Assembly: GCF_013522825.1 (NCBI RefSeq)
Contig: NZ_JAAMQZ010000004.1
Location: forward strand, 118,754 to 182,753
DNA length: 64,000 nucleotides
From: Stutzerimonas stutzeri
GTDB lineage: Bacteria; Pseudomonadota; Gammaproteobacteria; Pseudomonadales; Pseudomonadaceae
Direction: 5' to 3'
Below the pieces are notes generated by a model. It was given only the letters and a program-made list of their open reading frames with translations, did not search any database and was not told the origin of the DNA. The translations under genes and the position numbers were made by a program. Positions 47,382-56,878 of this stretch are shown here, piece by piece; the stretch's first letter is position 1, and each line of letters opens with the position of its first letter.

Positions 47382-48569
47382 ATGGCTCGTGCACCCCAGA
47401 TCAGAATTCCCGCTACTTATATGCGTGGCGGCACCAGCAAGGGCGTGTTTTTCCGCCTGCAGGACCTTCCTGAGCGCTGCCAGGTTCCAGGCGAGGCTCG
47501 CGACAAGCTGTTCATGCGCGTGATCGGCGGCCCCGACCCTTATGCCGCGCATATCGACGGCATGGGCGGCGCCACCTCCAGTACCAGCAAGTGCGTGATC
47601 CTGTCGAAAAGCAGCCAGCCGGACCACGACGTGGACTACCTCTACGGCCAGGTTTCCATCGACAAGCCCTTCGTCGACTGGAGCGGCAACTGCGGCAACC
47701 TGTCCACCGGTGCCGGCGCCTTCGCCATCCACGCAGGCCTGGTCGACCCATCGCGGATTCCCGAGAATGGCACCTGCGTGGTGCGTATCTGGCAGGCCAA
47801 TATCCAGAAAACCATCATCGCCCATGTACCGGTCAGCAATGGCCAGGTACAGGAAACCGGTGATTTCGAGCTGGATGGCGTGACCTTCCCAGCGGCGGAA
47901 ATCGTGCTGGAATTTCTCGATCCGTCCGATGACGGCGAAGAGGGCGGTTCGATGTTCCCCACCGGCAGCCTGGTCGATGTGCTCGACATTCCCGGCATCG
48001 GCACGCTCAAGGCGACCATGATCAGCGCCGGCATTCCTACCGTGTTCGTCAATGCCGAAGACATCGGCTATCAGGGCACCGAACTGCGCGAAGACATCAA
48101 CGGCAATGCCGAGGCGCTGGCGCGTCTGGAGGCTATTCGCGTGGCTGGCGCGCTGCGCATGGGACTGATCAAGACGGCAGAAGAAGCATTGACCCGCCAG
48201 CACACGCCGAAGGTCGCCTTCGTTTCCAGGCCGAAAACTTATGCGGCATCCAGTGGCAAGGCCATCGATGCCGGGGAAGTGGACCTGCTGGTCCGCGCGC
48301 TCTCCATGGGCAAGCTGCACCACGCCATGATGGGCACCTGCGCCGTGGCCATCGGCACGGCGGCGGCGGTGCCCGGCACGCTGGTCAACCTGGCGGCGGG
48401 CGGCGGTGAGCGTGAGGCGGTACGTTTCGGACATCCGTCCGGCACGTTGCGTGTCGGTGCCGAGGCGCGCCAGGTCGAGGGTCAGTGGACGGTGACCAAG
48501 GCCATCATGAGCCGCAGTGCGCGCATCCTGATGGAAGGCTGGGTACGCGTTCCCGAGGATGCGTTCTGA
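47382..48569 (+). CDS. prpF: 2-methylaconitate cis-trans isomerase PrpF
   Basis: 395 residues. PrpF isomerises the trans-2-methylaconitate formed by AcnD. The fold is of the diaminopimelate-epimerase type; signatures include IPATYMRGGTSKGVFF, DGMGGATSSTSK, DWSGNCGNLSTGAGAFAI (cysteine region) and FGHPSGTLRVGAE. It is the last gene of the operon here: no prpD follows, and a terminator stands 42 bases after its stop. Confidence 0.95.
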   Translation: MARAPQIRIPATYMRGGTSKGVFFRLQDLPERCQVPGEARDKLFMRVIGGPDPYAAHIDGMGGATSSTSKCVILSKSSQPDHDVDYLYGQVSIDKPFVDWSGNCGNLSTGAGAFAIHAGLVDPSRIPENGTCVVRIWQANIQKTIIAHVPVSNGQVQETGDFELDGVTFPAAEIVLEFLDPSDDGEEGGSMFPTGSLVDVLDIPGIGTLKATMISAGIPTVFVNAEDIGYQGTELREDINGNAEALARLEAIRVAGALRMGLIKTAEEALTRQHTPKVAFVSRPKTYAASSGKAIDAGEVDLLVRALSMGKLHHAMMGTCAVAIGTAAAVPGTLVNLAAGGGEREAVRFGHPSGTLRVGAEARQVEGQWTVTKAIMSRSARILMEGWVRVPEDAF

Positions 48570-48611
48570 TGGGCGTCGAGCCCCGAAGCGGATTTATCGC
48601 GGCGTGAAAAG

Positions 48612-48640
48612 CAAAAAGTCCGCACCTGGCGGACTTTTTG
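48612..48640. terminator. Bidirectional terminator between prpF and ppsR
   Basis: Perfect 12-bp stem CAAAAAGTCCGC / GCGGACTTTTTG with loop ACCTG between the convergent ends; five T residues on either strand. Confidence 0.9.
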
Positions 48641-48659
48641 TTGTCTAGCGAAGCGGCAT

Positions 48660-49478
48660 TTATTTGAATCGCCGTTCGACGCCTTTTTCCACCAGGATCT
48701 TGGCGGAGATTTCTTCGACGGAGAAGTGCGTCGAATTGATGTAGTTGATGTTTTCGCGGCGGAACAGGCTTTCGACTTCGCGTACCTCGAATTCGCACTG
48801 GGCGAAACTGGCGTAGCGGCTGTTGGGCTTGCGCTCGTTGCGGATGGCGGCCAGCCGCTCGGGGTCGATGGTGAGGCCGAACAGTTTGTCCTTGTAGGTC
48901 TTGAGGGCGCTGGGCAGTTGCAGGCGCTCCATGTCCTCTTCGGTCAACGGGTAGTTGGCAGCGCGGATGCCGTACTGCATGGCCATATAGAGGCAGGTCG
49001 GGGTTTTGCCGCAGCGTGATACGCCGACCAGGATCAGGTCGGCCTTGTCGTAGTAACGGGTGCGGGCGCCATCGTCATTGTCGAGGGCGAAGTTCACCGC
49101 CTCGATGCGCTCCATGTAGTTGCTGCTGTGACCGATGGAGTGGGATTTGCCCACGGAATACGAGGAGCGTGACATCAGTTCATGTTCCAGTGGTGAGAGG
49201 AACGAGGAAAAGATATCGATCATGAAGCCGTTGGATTCGGCGAGGATGTCGCGAATTTCCTGATTGACCAGGGTGTCGAATATGATCGGACGCGCACCAT
49301 CGCTTTCCGCTGCTTTATTGATTTGCTGTACCATTGCCCGCGCTTTTTCGGTCGTATCGATGTATGGCCGGGTCAGCTTGGTGAAGTTGATGGTTTCGAA
49401 CTGTGCCAGCAGGCTCTGGCCGAGTGTTTCGGCCGTGATCCCGGTACCGTCGGAGATGAAAAAAGCAGTTCGTTTCAT
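48660..49478 (-). CDS. ppsR: PEP synthase regulatory protein PpsR (kinase/pyrophosphorylase)
   Basis: 272 residues of the DUF299 family. The bifunctional enzyme inactivates PEP synthase by ADP-dependent phosphorylation and reactivates it by phosphate-dependent release. The P-loop is [11 protein letters not shown]; other signatures are [20 protein letters not shown] and [10 protein letters not shown]. It is divergent from ppsA, its substrate enzyme, an arrangement conserved in many proteobacteria. Confidence 0.95.
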   Translation of the reverse strand: MKRTAFFISDGTGITAETLGQSLLAQFETINFTKLTRPYIDTTEKARAMVQQINKAAESDGARPIIFDTLVNQEIRDILAESNGFMIDIFSSFLSPLEHELMSRSSYSVGKSHSIGHSSNYMERIEAVNFALDNDDGARTRYYDKADLILVGVSRCGKTPTCLYMAMQYGIRAANYPLTEEDMERLQLPSALKTYKDKLFGLTIDPERLAAIRNERKPNSRYASFAQCEFEVREVESLFRRENINYINSTHFSVEEISAKILVEKGVERRFK

Positions 49479-49633
49479 TGCCCTTGGAGCCTTAAGTCGA
49501 GAACGCTTCTCAGCTATAGTGAAGGCCCCTTGAAGAGCCTCGATTGGCTGGCATTGTCACTTATTTTGCAGAGCCGGGCCACCGTGCCACCTGGGCGCGA
49601 ACCGAGTTTCCAATACAACGTGGAGAGATCACC

Positions 49634-52006
49634 TTGGTAGAGTACGTAGTTTCCCTCGATAAGCTCGGCAATCATGATGTTGAGCGTGTAGGGGGCAAGA
49701 ACGCCTCCCTGGGCGAGATGATCAGCAACCTCGCAGGCGCGGGTGTTTCAGTACCTGGTGGTTTCGCCACTACGGCGCAGGCCTATCGCGATTTCATGGA
49801 ACTCAGCGGTCTGAACGAGCAGATCCATACGTTGCTCGATGCGCTGGATGTGGATGACGTCAACGCCTTGGCCAAGGCCGGTGCGCAGATTCGCGGCTGG
49901 GTCATGGCCGCCGAGTTTCCACCGCAACTGGACGCCGATATCCGTGCAGCCTTTGCCGAGATGTCCGCCGGTAACGACAACCTGGCGGTTGCGGTGCGCT
50001 CTTCGGCAACCGCAGAAGACCTGCCGGATGCCTCCTTCGCCGGCCAGCAGGAAACCTTCCTCAATATTCGTGGCGTGGACAATGTGATCCGTGCTGCCAA
50101 GGAGGTGTTCGCCTCCCTGTTCAACGACCGCGCCATCGCCTATCGCGTGCACCAGGGCTTCGACCACAAACTGGTCGCCCTGTCCGCTGGCGTGCAACGC
50201 ATGGTGCGCTCCGAAACCGGCACTGCTGGTGTGATGTTCACCCTGGATACCGAATCCGGCTTCCGTGACGTGGTATTCATCACCGGCGCCTACGGCCTTG
50301 GAGAGACCGTGGTTCAGGGCGCGGTCAACCCCGACGAGTTCTACGTCCACAAGCACACGCTTGAAGCAGGCCGTCCGGCCATCCTGCGCCGCAATCTGGG
50401 CAGCAAGGCGATCAAGATGATCTACGGCGAAGAAGCCAGCGCCGGCAAGTCGGTCAAGACCGTCGATGTCGATCAGGCCGAACGCATGCGCTTCTGTCTC
50501 ACCGACGAGGAAGTCAGCAACCTGGCCCGCCAGGCGATGATCATCGAAAAGCACTACGGTCGCCCGATGGATATCGAGTGGGCCAAGGACGGTGACGATG
50601 GCCAGCTGTATATCGTTCAGGCACGTCCGGAAACCGTCAAAAGCCGCAGCAGCGCTAATGTCATGGAGCGCTACCTGCTGAAGGAAAAGGGCACCGTGCT
50701 GGTCGAAGGTCGTGCCATTGGCCAGCGTATCGGTGCCGGTCCGGTGAAGATCATTCGCGACGTTTCTGAAATGGACAAGGTCCAGCCGGGCGACGTGCTG
50801 GTATCGGACATGACCGATCCGGACTGGGAGCCGGTGATGAAGCGCGCCAGCGCCATCGTCACCAACCGCGGTGGCCGTACCTGCCACGCGGCGATCATCG
50901 CGCGCGAGCTGGGGATTCCGGCGGTCGTCGGCTGCGGCAACGCCACCGAGCTGCTCAAGGATGGCCAGCGCGTCACCGTGACCTGTGCCGAAGGCGACAC
51001 CGGCCTGATCTTCGAAGGCGAACTGGGCTTCGATATCCGCCAGAACTCCATCGACGCCATGCCCGAACTGCCGTTCAAGATCATGATGAACGTCGGTAAC
51101 CCCGACCGCGCATTCGACTTCGCCCAGCTGCCCAACGAAGGCGTTGGCCTGGCTCGCCTGGAATTCATCATCAACCGCATGATCGGCGTGCATCCCAAGG
51201 CGCTGCTGAATTTCGACGGCCTGCCGAGCGATGTGAAGAACAGTGTCGAGAAACGCATCGCCGGTTATGGCGACCCGGTCGACTTCTATGTCGAAAAACT
51301 GGTCGAGGGCGTCAGTACCCTGGCTGCAGCCTTCTGGCCGAAGAAGGTCATCGTGCGCCTGTCGGACTTCAAGTCCAACGAATATGCCAACCTGATCGGC
51401 GGCAGGCTCTACGAGCCGGAAGAAGAAAACCCGATGCTCGGCTTCCGTGGCGCCTCGCGCTATATCAGCGAATCCTTCCGTGACTGCTTCGAGCTCGAAT
51501 GCCGTGCCATGCGCAAGGTGCGCGACGAGATGGGGCTGACCAACGTCGAGCTGATGGTGCCCTTCGTGCGCACCCTCGGCGAGGCCTCGCAGGTCATCGA
51601 CATCCTCGCTCAGTTCGGACTCAAGCGTGGCGAGAACGGTCTGCGCATCATCATGATGTGCGAGCTGCCATCCAACGCACTGCTGGCCGACGAGTTCCTG
51701 GAGTTCTTCGATGGTTTCTCCATCGGCTCCAATGACATGACGCAGCTGACGCTGGGTCTGGACCGTGACTCGGGCATCATTGCGCACCTGTTCGACGAGC
51801 GTAACCCGGCGGTCAAGAAGCTGCTGGCAAGCGCCATCGAAGCCTGCAACAAGGCCGGCAAGTACGTCGGCATCTGCGGCCAGGGGCCGTCCGACCACCC
51901 GGATCTGGCCAAGTGGCTGATGGAGCAGGGCATCGAGAGCGTTTCGCTGAACCCTGACTCGGTACTCGATACCTGGTTCTTCCTGGCGGATGCCGAGATC
52001 AACTGA
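49634..52006 (+). CDS. ppsA: Phosphoenolpyruvate synthase PpsA
   Basis: 790 residues from a TTG start at 49634, six bases after GGAGAG. The start agrees with P. aeruginosa PpsA, which begins (M)[11 protein letters not shown]; a longer frame from 49544 has no support. The enzyme makes PEP from pyruvate and ATP for gluconeogenesis. N-terminal ATP-grasp domain; phosphohistidine domain with catalytic H418 in [15 protein letters not shown]-terminal PEP-binding barrel with [18 protein letters not shown] and a [11 protein letters not shown] segment. Regulated by the divergent PpsR. PEP synthase and the prp operon nearby both serve growth on short organic acids. Confidence 0.97.
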   Translation: MVEYVVSLDKLGNHDVERVGGKNASLGEMISNLAGAGVSVPGGFATTAQAYRDFMELSGLNEQIHTLLDALDVDDVNALAKAGAQIRGWVMAAEFPPQLDADIRAAFAEMSAGNDNLAVAVRSSATAEDLPDASFAGQQETFLNIRGVDNVIRAAKEVFASLFNDRAIAYRVHQGFDHKLVALSAGVQRMVRSETGTAGVMFTLDTESGFRDVVFITGAYGLGETVVQGAVNPDEFYVHKHTLEAGRPAILRRNLGSKAIKMIYGEEASAGKSVKTVDVDQAERMRFCLTDEEVSNLARQAMIIEKHYGRPMDIEWAKDGDDGQLYIVQARPETVKSRSSANVMERYLLKEKGTVLVEGRAIGQRIGAGPVKIIRDVSEMDKVQPGDVLVSDMTDPDWEPVMKRASAIVTNRGGRTCHAAIIARELGIPAVVGCGNATELLKDGQRVTVTCAEGDTGLIFEGELGFDIRQNSIDAMPELPFKIMMNVGNPDRAFDFAQLPNEGVGLARLEFIINRMIGVHPKALLNFDGLPSDVKNSVEKRIAGYGDPVDFYVEKLVEGVSTLAAAFWPKKVIVRLSDFKSNEYANLIGGRLYEPEEENPMLGFRGASRYISESFRDCFELECRAMRKVRDEMGLTNVELMVPFVRTLGEASQVIDILAQFGLKRGENGLRIIMMCELPSNALLADEFLEFFDGFSIGSNDMTQLTLGLDRDSGIIAHLFDERNPAVKKLLASAIEACNKAGKYVGICGQGPSDHPDLAKWLMEQGIESVSLNPDSVLDTWFFLADAEIN

Positions 52007-52018
52007 TCGCTCACAGGT

Positions 52019-52043
52019 AAAAAGGGCGAAATTCGCCCTTTTT
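52019..52043 (+). terminator. Terminator after ppsA
   Basis: Perfect 12-bp stem AAAAAGGGCGAA / TTCGCCCTTTTT around one base, 12 bases past the ppsA stop, ending in five T residues. Confidence 0.88.
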
Positions 52044-52070
52044 CGTACCAGCAAAACAAGGGGAACACTC

Positions 52071-52559
52071 ATGCAATACGTCACGCCAGATCTGTGCGAT
52101 GCCTACCCTGAGCTGATTCAGGTCGTGGAACCGATCTTCAGCAACTTCGGTGGTCGTGATTCCTTCGGCGGGCAGATCGTCACGGTCAAGTGCTTCGAGG
52201 ACAACTCGCTGGTCAAGGAGCAGGTCGAGCTCGATGGTGCCGGCAAGGTGATGGTGGTCGATGGTGGTGGCTCGCTGCGTTGCGCCCTGTTGGGCGACAT
52301 GCTGGCCGAGAAGGCTGCGCGCAATGGCTGGCAGGGGCTGGTCATCTATGGCTGCATCCGTGATGTGGATATCGTCGCGCAAACCGACCTCGGCGTGCAG
52401 GCGCTGGCCAGCCATCCGCTGAAGAGCAACAAGCGGGGTGTCGGCGAACTGAACATCCCGGTGACCTTCTGCGGCGTGACCTTCCGCCCGGGTGAATACC
52501 TCTATGCCGACAACAACGGCATCGTGGTTTCGCCAGAAGCGTTGAAAATGCCTGATTGA
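52071..52559 (+). CDS. rraA: Ribonuclease E activity regulator RraA
   Basis: 162 residues from ATG 52071, preceded by AAGGGGAAC. RraA binds the C-terminal scaffold of RNase E and slows RNA decay. Signatures: [38 protein letters not shown] and [15 protein letters not shown], the latter carrying the conserved RD that in some relatives is an aldolase site. It follows ppsA across a terminator, so it has its own promoter or depends on read-through. Confidence 0.95.
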   Translation: MQYVTPDLCDAYPELIQVVEPIFSNFGGRDSFGGQIVTVKCFEDNSLVKEQVELDGAGKVMVVDGGGSLRCALLGDMLAEKAARNGWQGLVIYGCIRDVDIVAQTDLGVQALASHPLKSNKRGVGELNIPVTFCGVTFRPGEYLYADNNGIVVSPEALKMPD

Positions 52560-52590
52560 GTCATGCTTTCGGTTACACGAGCCCGGTCAA

Positions 52591-52732
52591 GCAGGCTGTG
52601 TGAAAACTACTGCGCTCGGCCATGCTGCGTTAAAAACAGGCTCAAAATGCTCATTTACAGCTCGTAAACTGCGCTTTTTCGCCTGTTTTTGCCTTGCCTG
52701 ACCTTCGCTCGCTACGTTTTCATACAGCCTGC
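52591..52732. repeat. Folded ~141-bp intergenic repeat, copy 2
   Basis: Bounded by a 17-bp inverted repeat (GCAGGCTGTGTGAAAAC against GTTTTCATACAGCCTGC, one G-T type mismatch). Inside, GCGTTAAAAACAGGC and GCCTGTTTTTGC are identical to copy 1. Between rraA and cmaX. Confidence 0.85.
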
Positions 52733-52767
52733 AAGCCGGGCTTTTTTGCAGTCTGAGCGGGGAAGCC

Positions 52768-53757
52768 ATGCTGGCTGATGAGGAAATGGGCCTGTTGCAT
52801 GCCCTGGTGCTGGATGGGCGGGGTGGCGCCCGCCAGCTCACTTATGCGGACATTGCCTCGCTGGAGCTGGTCGAGAGCGAAAGCCTGTGGCTGCACTGGG
52901 ATCGCAGCCAGCCTCAGGCCCAGGCCTGGTTGCGCGAACGGAGTGGCTTGAGCGGTTTTACCTGTGATGTGCTGCTTGAGGAAAACACGCGCCCACGACT
53001 GCTGCCCTTGCCGGCTGACGAGCTGTTGCTGTTTTTGCGAGGGGTGAACCTCAATCCGGATGCCGAACCTGAGGACATGGTTTCACTACGGGTTTTCGCC
53101 GATGCGCGCAGAGTGATTTCGCTGCGCCTGCGACCACTGCGCTCCACCGAGGCGGTGATCCAGCAACTGGCTGCAGGCGTAGGCCCGAAAACGGCTTCCG
53201 AGGTGCTGATCAGTCTCGCCGAAGCATTGACCGACCGCGTGGATGATCTGGTTGCGCTGCTCGCCGAGAAAGTGGATGACGAAGAGGATCGCCTCGAAAC
53301 CGAGCCGCGCTATGCGCCACCGCAGGACAAGTTGCTTGCGTTGCGGCGCCAAGCTGCAAGCCTGCGCCGGTTTCTGCTGCCTCAGAACGAGATCTACGGA
53401 CAACTGGCGCGCAAACGGCTTCCCTGGTTCGTCGATGACGATACCGTGTACTGGAACGAGCTGAGCAACCGCCTGATCCGCTACCTCGAAGAGCTGGAGC
53501 TGGTCCGTGAACGGGCCAATCTGGTACTGGAGGCCGAGGAGCGGCGCATGCGCGAGCGAATGAATCGAACCATGTATCTGCTTGGCATCATCACCGGTTT
53601 CTTTCTTCCGATGAGCTTTCTCACTGGCCTGCTGGGCATCAATGTCGGGGGTATTCCGGGCTCGGAGAATCCCTATGGTTTTGCGCTGGCATGTGCGCTT
53701 ATCGCTGCGGTAGCGGTTTTTCAATGGTGGATATTCCGTCGCCTGAAATGGGTATGA
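52768..53757 (+). CDS. cmaX: CorA/ZntB-family metal ion transporter CmaX
   Basis: 329 residues. Long helical cytoplasmic N-terminal domain and two C-terminal membrane helices (about 266-286 and 300-320) joined by the loop motif GINVGGIPGSENP. That motif is the ZntB form rather than the GMN of magnesium-transporting CorA. It probably moves zinc or another divalent cation. It is the first gene of the cmaX-crfX-cmpX-sigX-oprF cluster of Pseudomonas. Confidence 0.9.
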   Translation: MLADEEMGLLHALVLDGRGGARQLTYADIASLELVESESLWLHWDRSQPQAQAWLRERSGLSGFTCDVLLEENTRPRLLPLPADELLLFLRGVNLNPDAEPEDMVSLRVFADARRVISLRLRPLRSTEAVIQQLAAGVGPKTASEVLISLAEALTDRVDDLVALLAEKVDDEEDRLETEPRYAPPQDKLLALRRQAASLRRFLLPQNEIYGQLARKRLPWFVDDDTVYWNELSNRLIRYLEELELVRERANLVLEAEERRMRERMNRTMYLLGIITGFFLPMSFLTGLLGINVGGIPGSENPYGFALACALIAAVAVFQWWIFRRLKWV

Positions 53758-53857
53758 ATGTGACTTTTTCATACAGCTGCCGTCTAGGCACTGAAGCGTT
53801 TCCTCGGTGTGCTGTGAAACGTAAAAGGTTCCCGAGTTGGAGTGTAACGAGGTGAGC

Positions 53858-54103
53858 ATGGGTGATCCCTTTGAAGAATCCCTGCGCGATATGCTCAAGG
53901 CGCAGTCCGGGCATGACGATGACGCCTGTCTGGACCGAGTCTTGAAAACGGCCAACCGTCAGGTGGGCGCGGGTGATCTGTTCGGCTTGATGGGACACTG
54001 GCTGCAAACGCTGCTGGTTGTGCTCAGCAGCGGTGCTTCCCGCTCTTCAGCTGTCACCCCGCGCCACACGACCCATCCAACCTCTTTCGACAAGGCTGAT
54101 TGA
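53858..54103 (+). CDS. crfX: Small conserved protein CrfX
   Basis: 81 residues from ATG 53858; GTG 53852, with GGAGTG 7 bases upstream, is an equally good start that adds two residues. It is small, acidic at the N-terminus (DPFEESLRDMLKAQ), with one hydrophobic helix (LFGLMGHWLQTLLVVLS) and a polar tail. Identified by position between cmaX and cmpX and by general sequence; function is unclear, with a proposed role in regulating the cluster. The next gene starts 2 bases after its stop. Confidence 0.78.
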   Translation: MGDPFEESLRDMLKAQSGHDDDACLDRVLKTANRQVGAGDLFGLMGHWLQTLLVVLSSGASRSSAVTPRHTTHPTSFDKAD

Positions 54104-54105
54104 TC

Positions 54106-54936
54106 ATGGAGTGGAGCCAAAGTCTGCTCGCTGCAATGAGTGCGCTCTGGGCACCCATTGCAGCTTTTATCCCACGTCTGTTTGGAGCATTGCTGGTTGT
54201 CGCAATTGGCTTTCTCGTTGCCAAATTGCTTGATGCCCTGCTGTCCAAGGGGTTGGCAAAAATAGGCCTCGACCGACTGGTCGCCGGCACGGGTACAACC
54301 AAGCTTCTGGGTCGTGCCGGTATTCGTGCGTCGGTATCCACCCTGATCGGTAGAGTCGTCTACTGGTTCGTGCTGCTGATTTTCCTTGTCTCGGCTGCCG
54401 AGTCGCTTGGGCTGGCCCGTGTCTCGGCAACCCTCGACATGCTGGCGCTCTATGTGCCGAAGGTTTTTGGCGCGGGACTGATCCTGCTTGCTGGCGTGCT
54501 GCTGGCTCAGTTGGTCAGCGGCCTGGTTCGCGGCGCTGCGGAAGGCGTCGGGCTTGAATATGCCAGCGGGCTGGGACGCATTGCCCAGGGGCTGGTAATC
54601 ATCATCAGCATTTCGGTCGCGATCGGTCAGCTCGAGGTGAAAACCGAGCTGCTCAACTATGTTATCGCCATTGCCCTGATCTCCGTCGGACTTGCCGTCG
54701 CGCTGGCGCTGGGGCTGGGTAGTCGCGAACTGGTCAGCCAGATTCTCGCCGGCATCTATGTGCGGGAGCTGTATGGGGTAGGGCAGCGCGTTCGCCTTGA
54801 CGGATTGGAACTGGAGGGCGAAATCGAGGAAATCGGAACAGCCAAGACCCAGTTGCTGACGGATGATGGCGAGAGGGTCTCGATTGCAAACAGAGTGCTG
54901 CTGGAGCAGCGCGTGGACAGCCGCCTGAGCCGATAA
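54106..54936 (+). CDS. cmpX: Mechanosensitive-channel-like membrane protein CmpX
   Basis: 276 residues from ATG 54106. Five or so membrane helices made of two internal repeats of the TM-helix family (about 20-40, 84-110, 120-145, 160-200), then a short soluble beta domain with GQRVRLDGLELEGEIEEIGTAKTQLLTDDGE, resembling the MscS beta domain. CmpX lies upstream of sigX in Pseudomonas, and its loss raises SigX activity in P. aeruginosa, so it may sense envelope tension. Cotranscribed with crfX. Confidence 0.9.
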   Translation: MEWSQSLLAAMSALWAPIAAFIPRLFGALLVVAIGFLVAKLLDALLSKGLAKIGLDRLVAGTGTTKLLGRAGIRASVSTLIGRVVYWFVLLIFLVSAAESLGLARVSATLDMLALYVPKVFGAGLILLAGVLLAQLVSGLVRGAAEGVGLEYASGLGRIAQGLVIIISISVAIGQLEVKTELLNYVIAIALISVGLAVALALGLGSRELVSQILAGIYVRELYGVGQRVRLDGLELEGEIEEIGTAKTQLLTDDGERVSIANRVLLEQRVDSRLSR

Positions 54937-55013
54937 TCTGTTAAAGTACGCCGCTAATTTTGTTGGTCTTCCATGAATGCTGGCCATGACTTTGACAGCC
55001 GGTTCGAAGCGTC

Positions 55014-55604
55014 TTGACTACAGTCCATCCGCCAACCATGAGCTATGACCCACGCCAGCTTTCCGATGAAGAATTGGTGCAGCGTGCCCATGGCGAGTTG
55101 TTTCATATAACCCGTGCATATGAAGAGCTGATGCGGCGATATCAACGCACTCTTTTCAACGTGTGTGCTCGTTATCTCGGAAACGAACGAGACGCTGATG
55201 ACGTGTGTCAAGAGGTGATGTTGAAGGTCTTGTATGGCCTCAAGAACTTCGAAGGGAAGTCAAAGTTCAAAACATGGCTATATAGCATTACTTATAATGA
55301 GTGTATTACGCAGTATCGCAAGGAGCGACGCAAGCGACGGTTGCTGGATGCTTTGAGTCTCGACCCGGTCGAGGAGGCTTCCGACGACAGCGCGCCTGTC
55401 GTGACTGAGAAGAGCGGTCTTGAGCATTGGCTTGTGCATGTGAATCAGATTGATCGGGAGATTCTTGTTTTGCGCTTTGTTGCAGAGCTGGAGTTCCAGG
55501 AGATTGCTGACATCATGCACATGGGGCTAAGCGCAACGAAGATGCGTTACAAGCGTGCTCTTGATAAACTTCGCGAAAAATTTTCCGGAATAATTGAAAC
55601 TTGA
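55014..55604 (+). CDS. sigX: ECF sigma factor SigX
   Basis: 196 residues from TTG 55014, equal to the length of P. aeruginosa SigX; ATG 55038 is the alternative. Region 2: LMRRYQRTLFNVCARYLGNERDADD, then QEVMLKVLYGLKNFEGKSKFK and TWLYSITYNECI. Region 4: VLRFVAELEFQEIADIMHMG and SATKMRYKRALDKLREK. SigX controls oprF, fatty acid synthesis and membrane fluidity. A 14-codon upstream frame (ATG 54973) ends at a TGA that overlaps the TTG, so start use may be coupled. No anti-sigma gene is present, as is usual for sigX. Confidence 0.95.
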   Translation: MTTVHPPTMSYDPRQLSDEELVQRAHGELFHITRAYEELMRRYQRTLFNVCARYLGNERDADDVCQEVMLKVLYGLKNFEGKSKFKTWLYSITYNECITQYRKERRKRRLLDALSLDPVEEASDDSAPVVTEKSGLEHWLVHVNQIDREILVLRFVAELEFQEIADIMHMGLSATKMRYKRALDKLREKFSGIIET

Positions 55605-55705
55605 TGGCTCAAAGTTGTCATAGAGACAGCGAACAGCTTGGGTTTTCAGTTAGCCGGGGTTTCCTTAGATTGTTCTGATACTAACCACCAGATGGGGATT
55701 TACGG

Positions 55706-56695
55706 ATGAAGCTTAAAAACACCTTGGGCGTTGCAATTGGTTCCCTGATTGCCGCCACTTCTGTTAGCGCGCTGGCTCAGGGCCAGGGCGCCGTTGAGGT
55801 GGAGGCATTCGGCAAGCACTACTTCACCGACAGCTCGCGTGATGTGCAGCGCGACGGTGAGCTCTATGGCGCTGGCGTCAGTTACTTCCTGACCGACGAT
55901 GTATCGCTTGGTCTGTCCTATGGTGAATACCACGATCTGACGTCCCAGGATCCGTTGGGCGCCGGTGGTCACAAGAACATCAAGGGCAGCCTGACTTCAC
56001 TTGATGCCACTTATCACTTCGGTCAGCCAGGTGTTGGTCTGCGTCCCTATGTTTCCGCTGGCGCTGCTCACCAGAGCATCGGTCAGGCTGATCGTGGTGG
56101 TCGTGACCGCAGCACCTTTGCCAACGTCGGTACTGGTCTGAAGTATTACTTCACCGAGAACTTCTTCGCCAAGGCCAGCGTTGATGGCATGTACAACATC
56201 GATGCTGACGAAGCCGAGTGGATGGCTGGCATGGGTGTCGGTCTGAACTTTGGCGGCGGCACCCGCCAGGTTGCACAGGTCGAGCCGACTCCAGAGCCCG
56301 CACCGGCGCCCATCGTCGACACCGAGCCGGAGCCAGAGCCGGAACTGGTCCGTGTCGAGCTGGACGTGAAGTTCGACTTCGACAAGTCCCGTGTGCGTGA
56401 AGAAAGCTACAGCGACATCAAGAACCTGGCTGACTTCATGCAGCAGTACCCGCAGACCAGCACCACCGTCGAAGGTCACACTGACTCCGTGGGTACCGAC
56501 CAATACAACCAGCGTCTGTCCGAGCGTCGTGCTCAGGCCGTTCGCGAAGTGCTGGTCAATCAGTATGGCGTAGAAAGCCAGCGCGTCGACTCGGTCGGCT
56601 ACGGCGAGTCCCGTCCGGTTGCTGACAACAGCACCGAGGAAGGCCGTCAGATCAACCGTCGCGTTGAGGCTGAAGTGGAAGCTCAGGTTCGCTGA
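55706..56695 (+). CDS. oprF: Major outer-membrane porin OprF
   Basis: 329 residues. Signal peptide 1-24 (cleaved after SALA). An eight-stranded N-terminal beta-barrel (to about 185) with alternating aromatic strands, a proline/glutamate linker (EPTPEPAPAPIV, EPEPEPE) and a C-terminal OmpA-like domain with VEGHTDSVGTDQYNQRLSERR, which binds peptidoglycan. There is no cysteine in the whole protein, unlike P. aeruginosa OprF, which has four in the linker region. Likely transcribed from SigX and other promoters in the 100-bp gap. Confidence 0.97.
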   Translation: MKLKNTLGVAIGSLIAATSVSALAQGQGAVEVEAFGKHYFTDSSRDVQRDGELYGAGVSYFLTDDVSLGLSYGEYHDLTSQDPLGAGGHKNIKGSLTSLDATYHFGQPGVGLRPYVSAGAAHQSIGQADRGGRDRSTFANVGTGLKYYFTENFFAKASVDGMYNIDADEAEWMAGMGVGLNFGGGTRQVAQVEPTPEPAPAPIVDTEPEPEPELVRVELDVKFDFDKSRVREESYSDIKNLADFMQQYPQTSTTVEGHTDSVGTDQYNQRLSERRAQAVREVLVNQYGVESQRVDSVGYGESRPVADNSTEEGRQINRRVEAEVEAQVR

Positions 56696-56713
56696 TACCT
56701 GGCTGAACTACTG

Positions 56714-56750
56714 AACCCGGTCCTGCAGAACATGCAGGACCGGGTTTTTT
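56714..56750 (+). terminator. Terminator after oprF
   Basis: Perfect 14-bp stem AACCCGGTCCTGCA / TGCAGGACCGGGTT with a 5-base loop, 18 bases past the oprF stop, continuing into six T residues in all. Confidence 0.92.
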
Positions 56751-56797
56751 ATTGGCAACAGATAAGTGGGGATGCGTAACCGATCAAGGGCGCATAA

Positions 56798-56829
56798 AAA
56801 ATGCCCGCATCTTTCGATGCGGGCATTTT
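56798..56829 (-). terminator. Terminator after acnB
   Basis: Perfect 14-bp stem AAAATGCCCGCATC / GATGCGGGCATTTT with loop TTTC, about 50 bases beyond the acnB stop on the minus strand, with an A run on the plus strand giving a T tract for acnB. Confidence 0.9.
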
Positions 56830-56878
56830 CGTCCCTTTGAGCTACCTGTTCAGATAGTTCACCTTGGGAGGTTCAGCC

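Noticed and set aside
49748..52084. 778-codon open frame on the minus strand
   Set aside because: Antisense to ppsA, histidine/glutamine/valine-rich shadow sequence without a ribosome-binding site.
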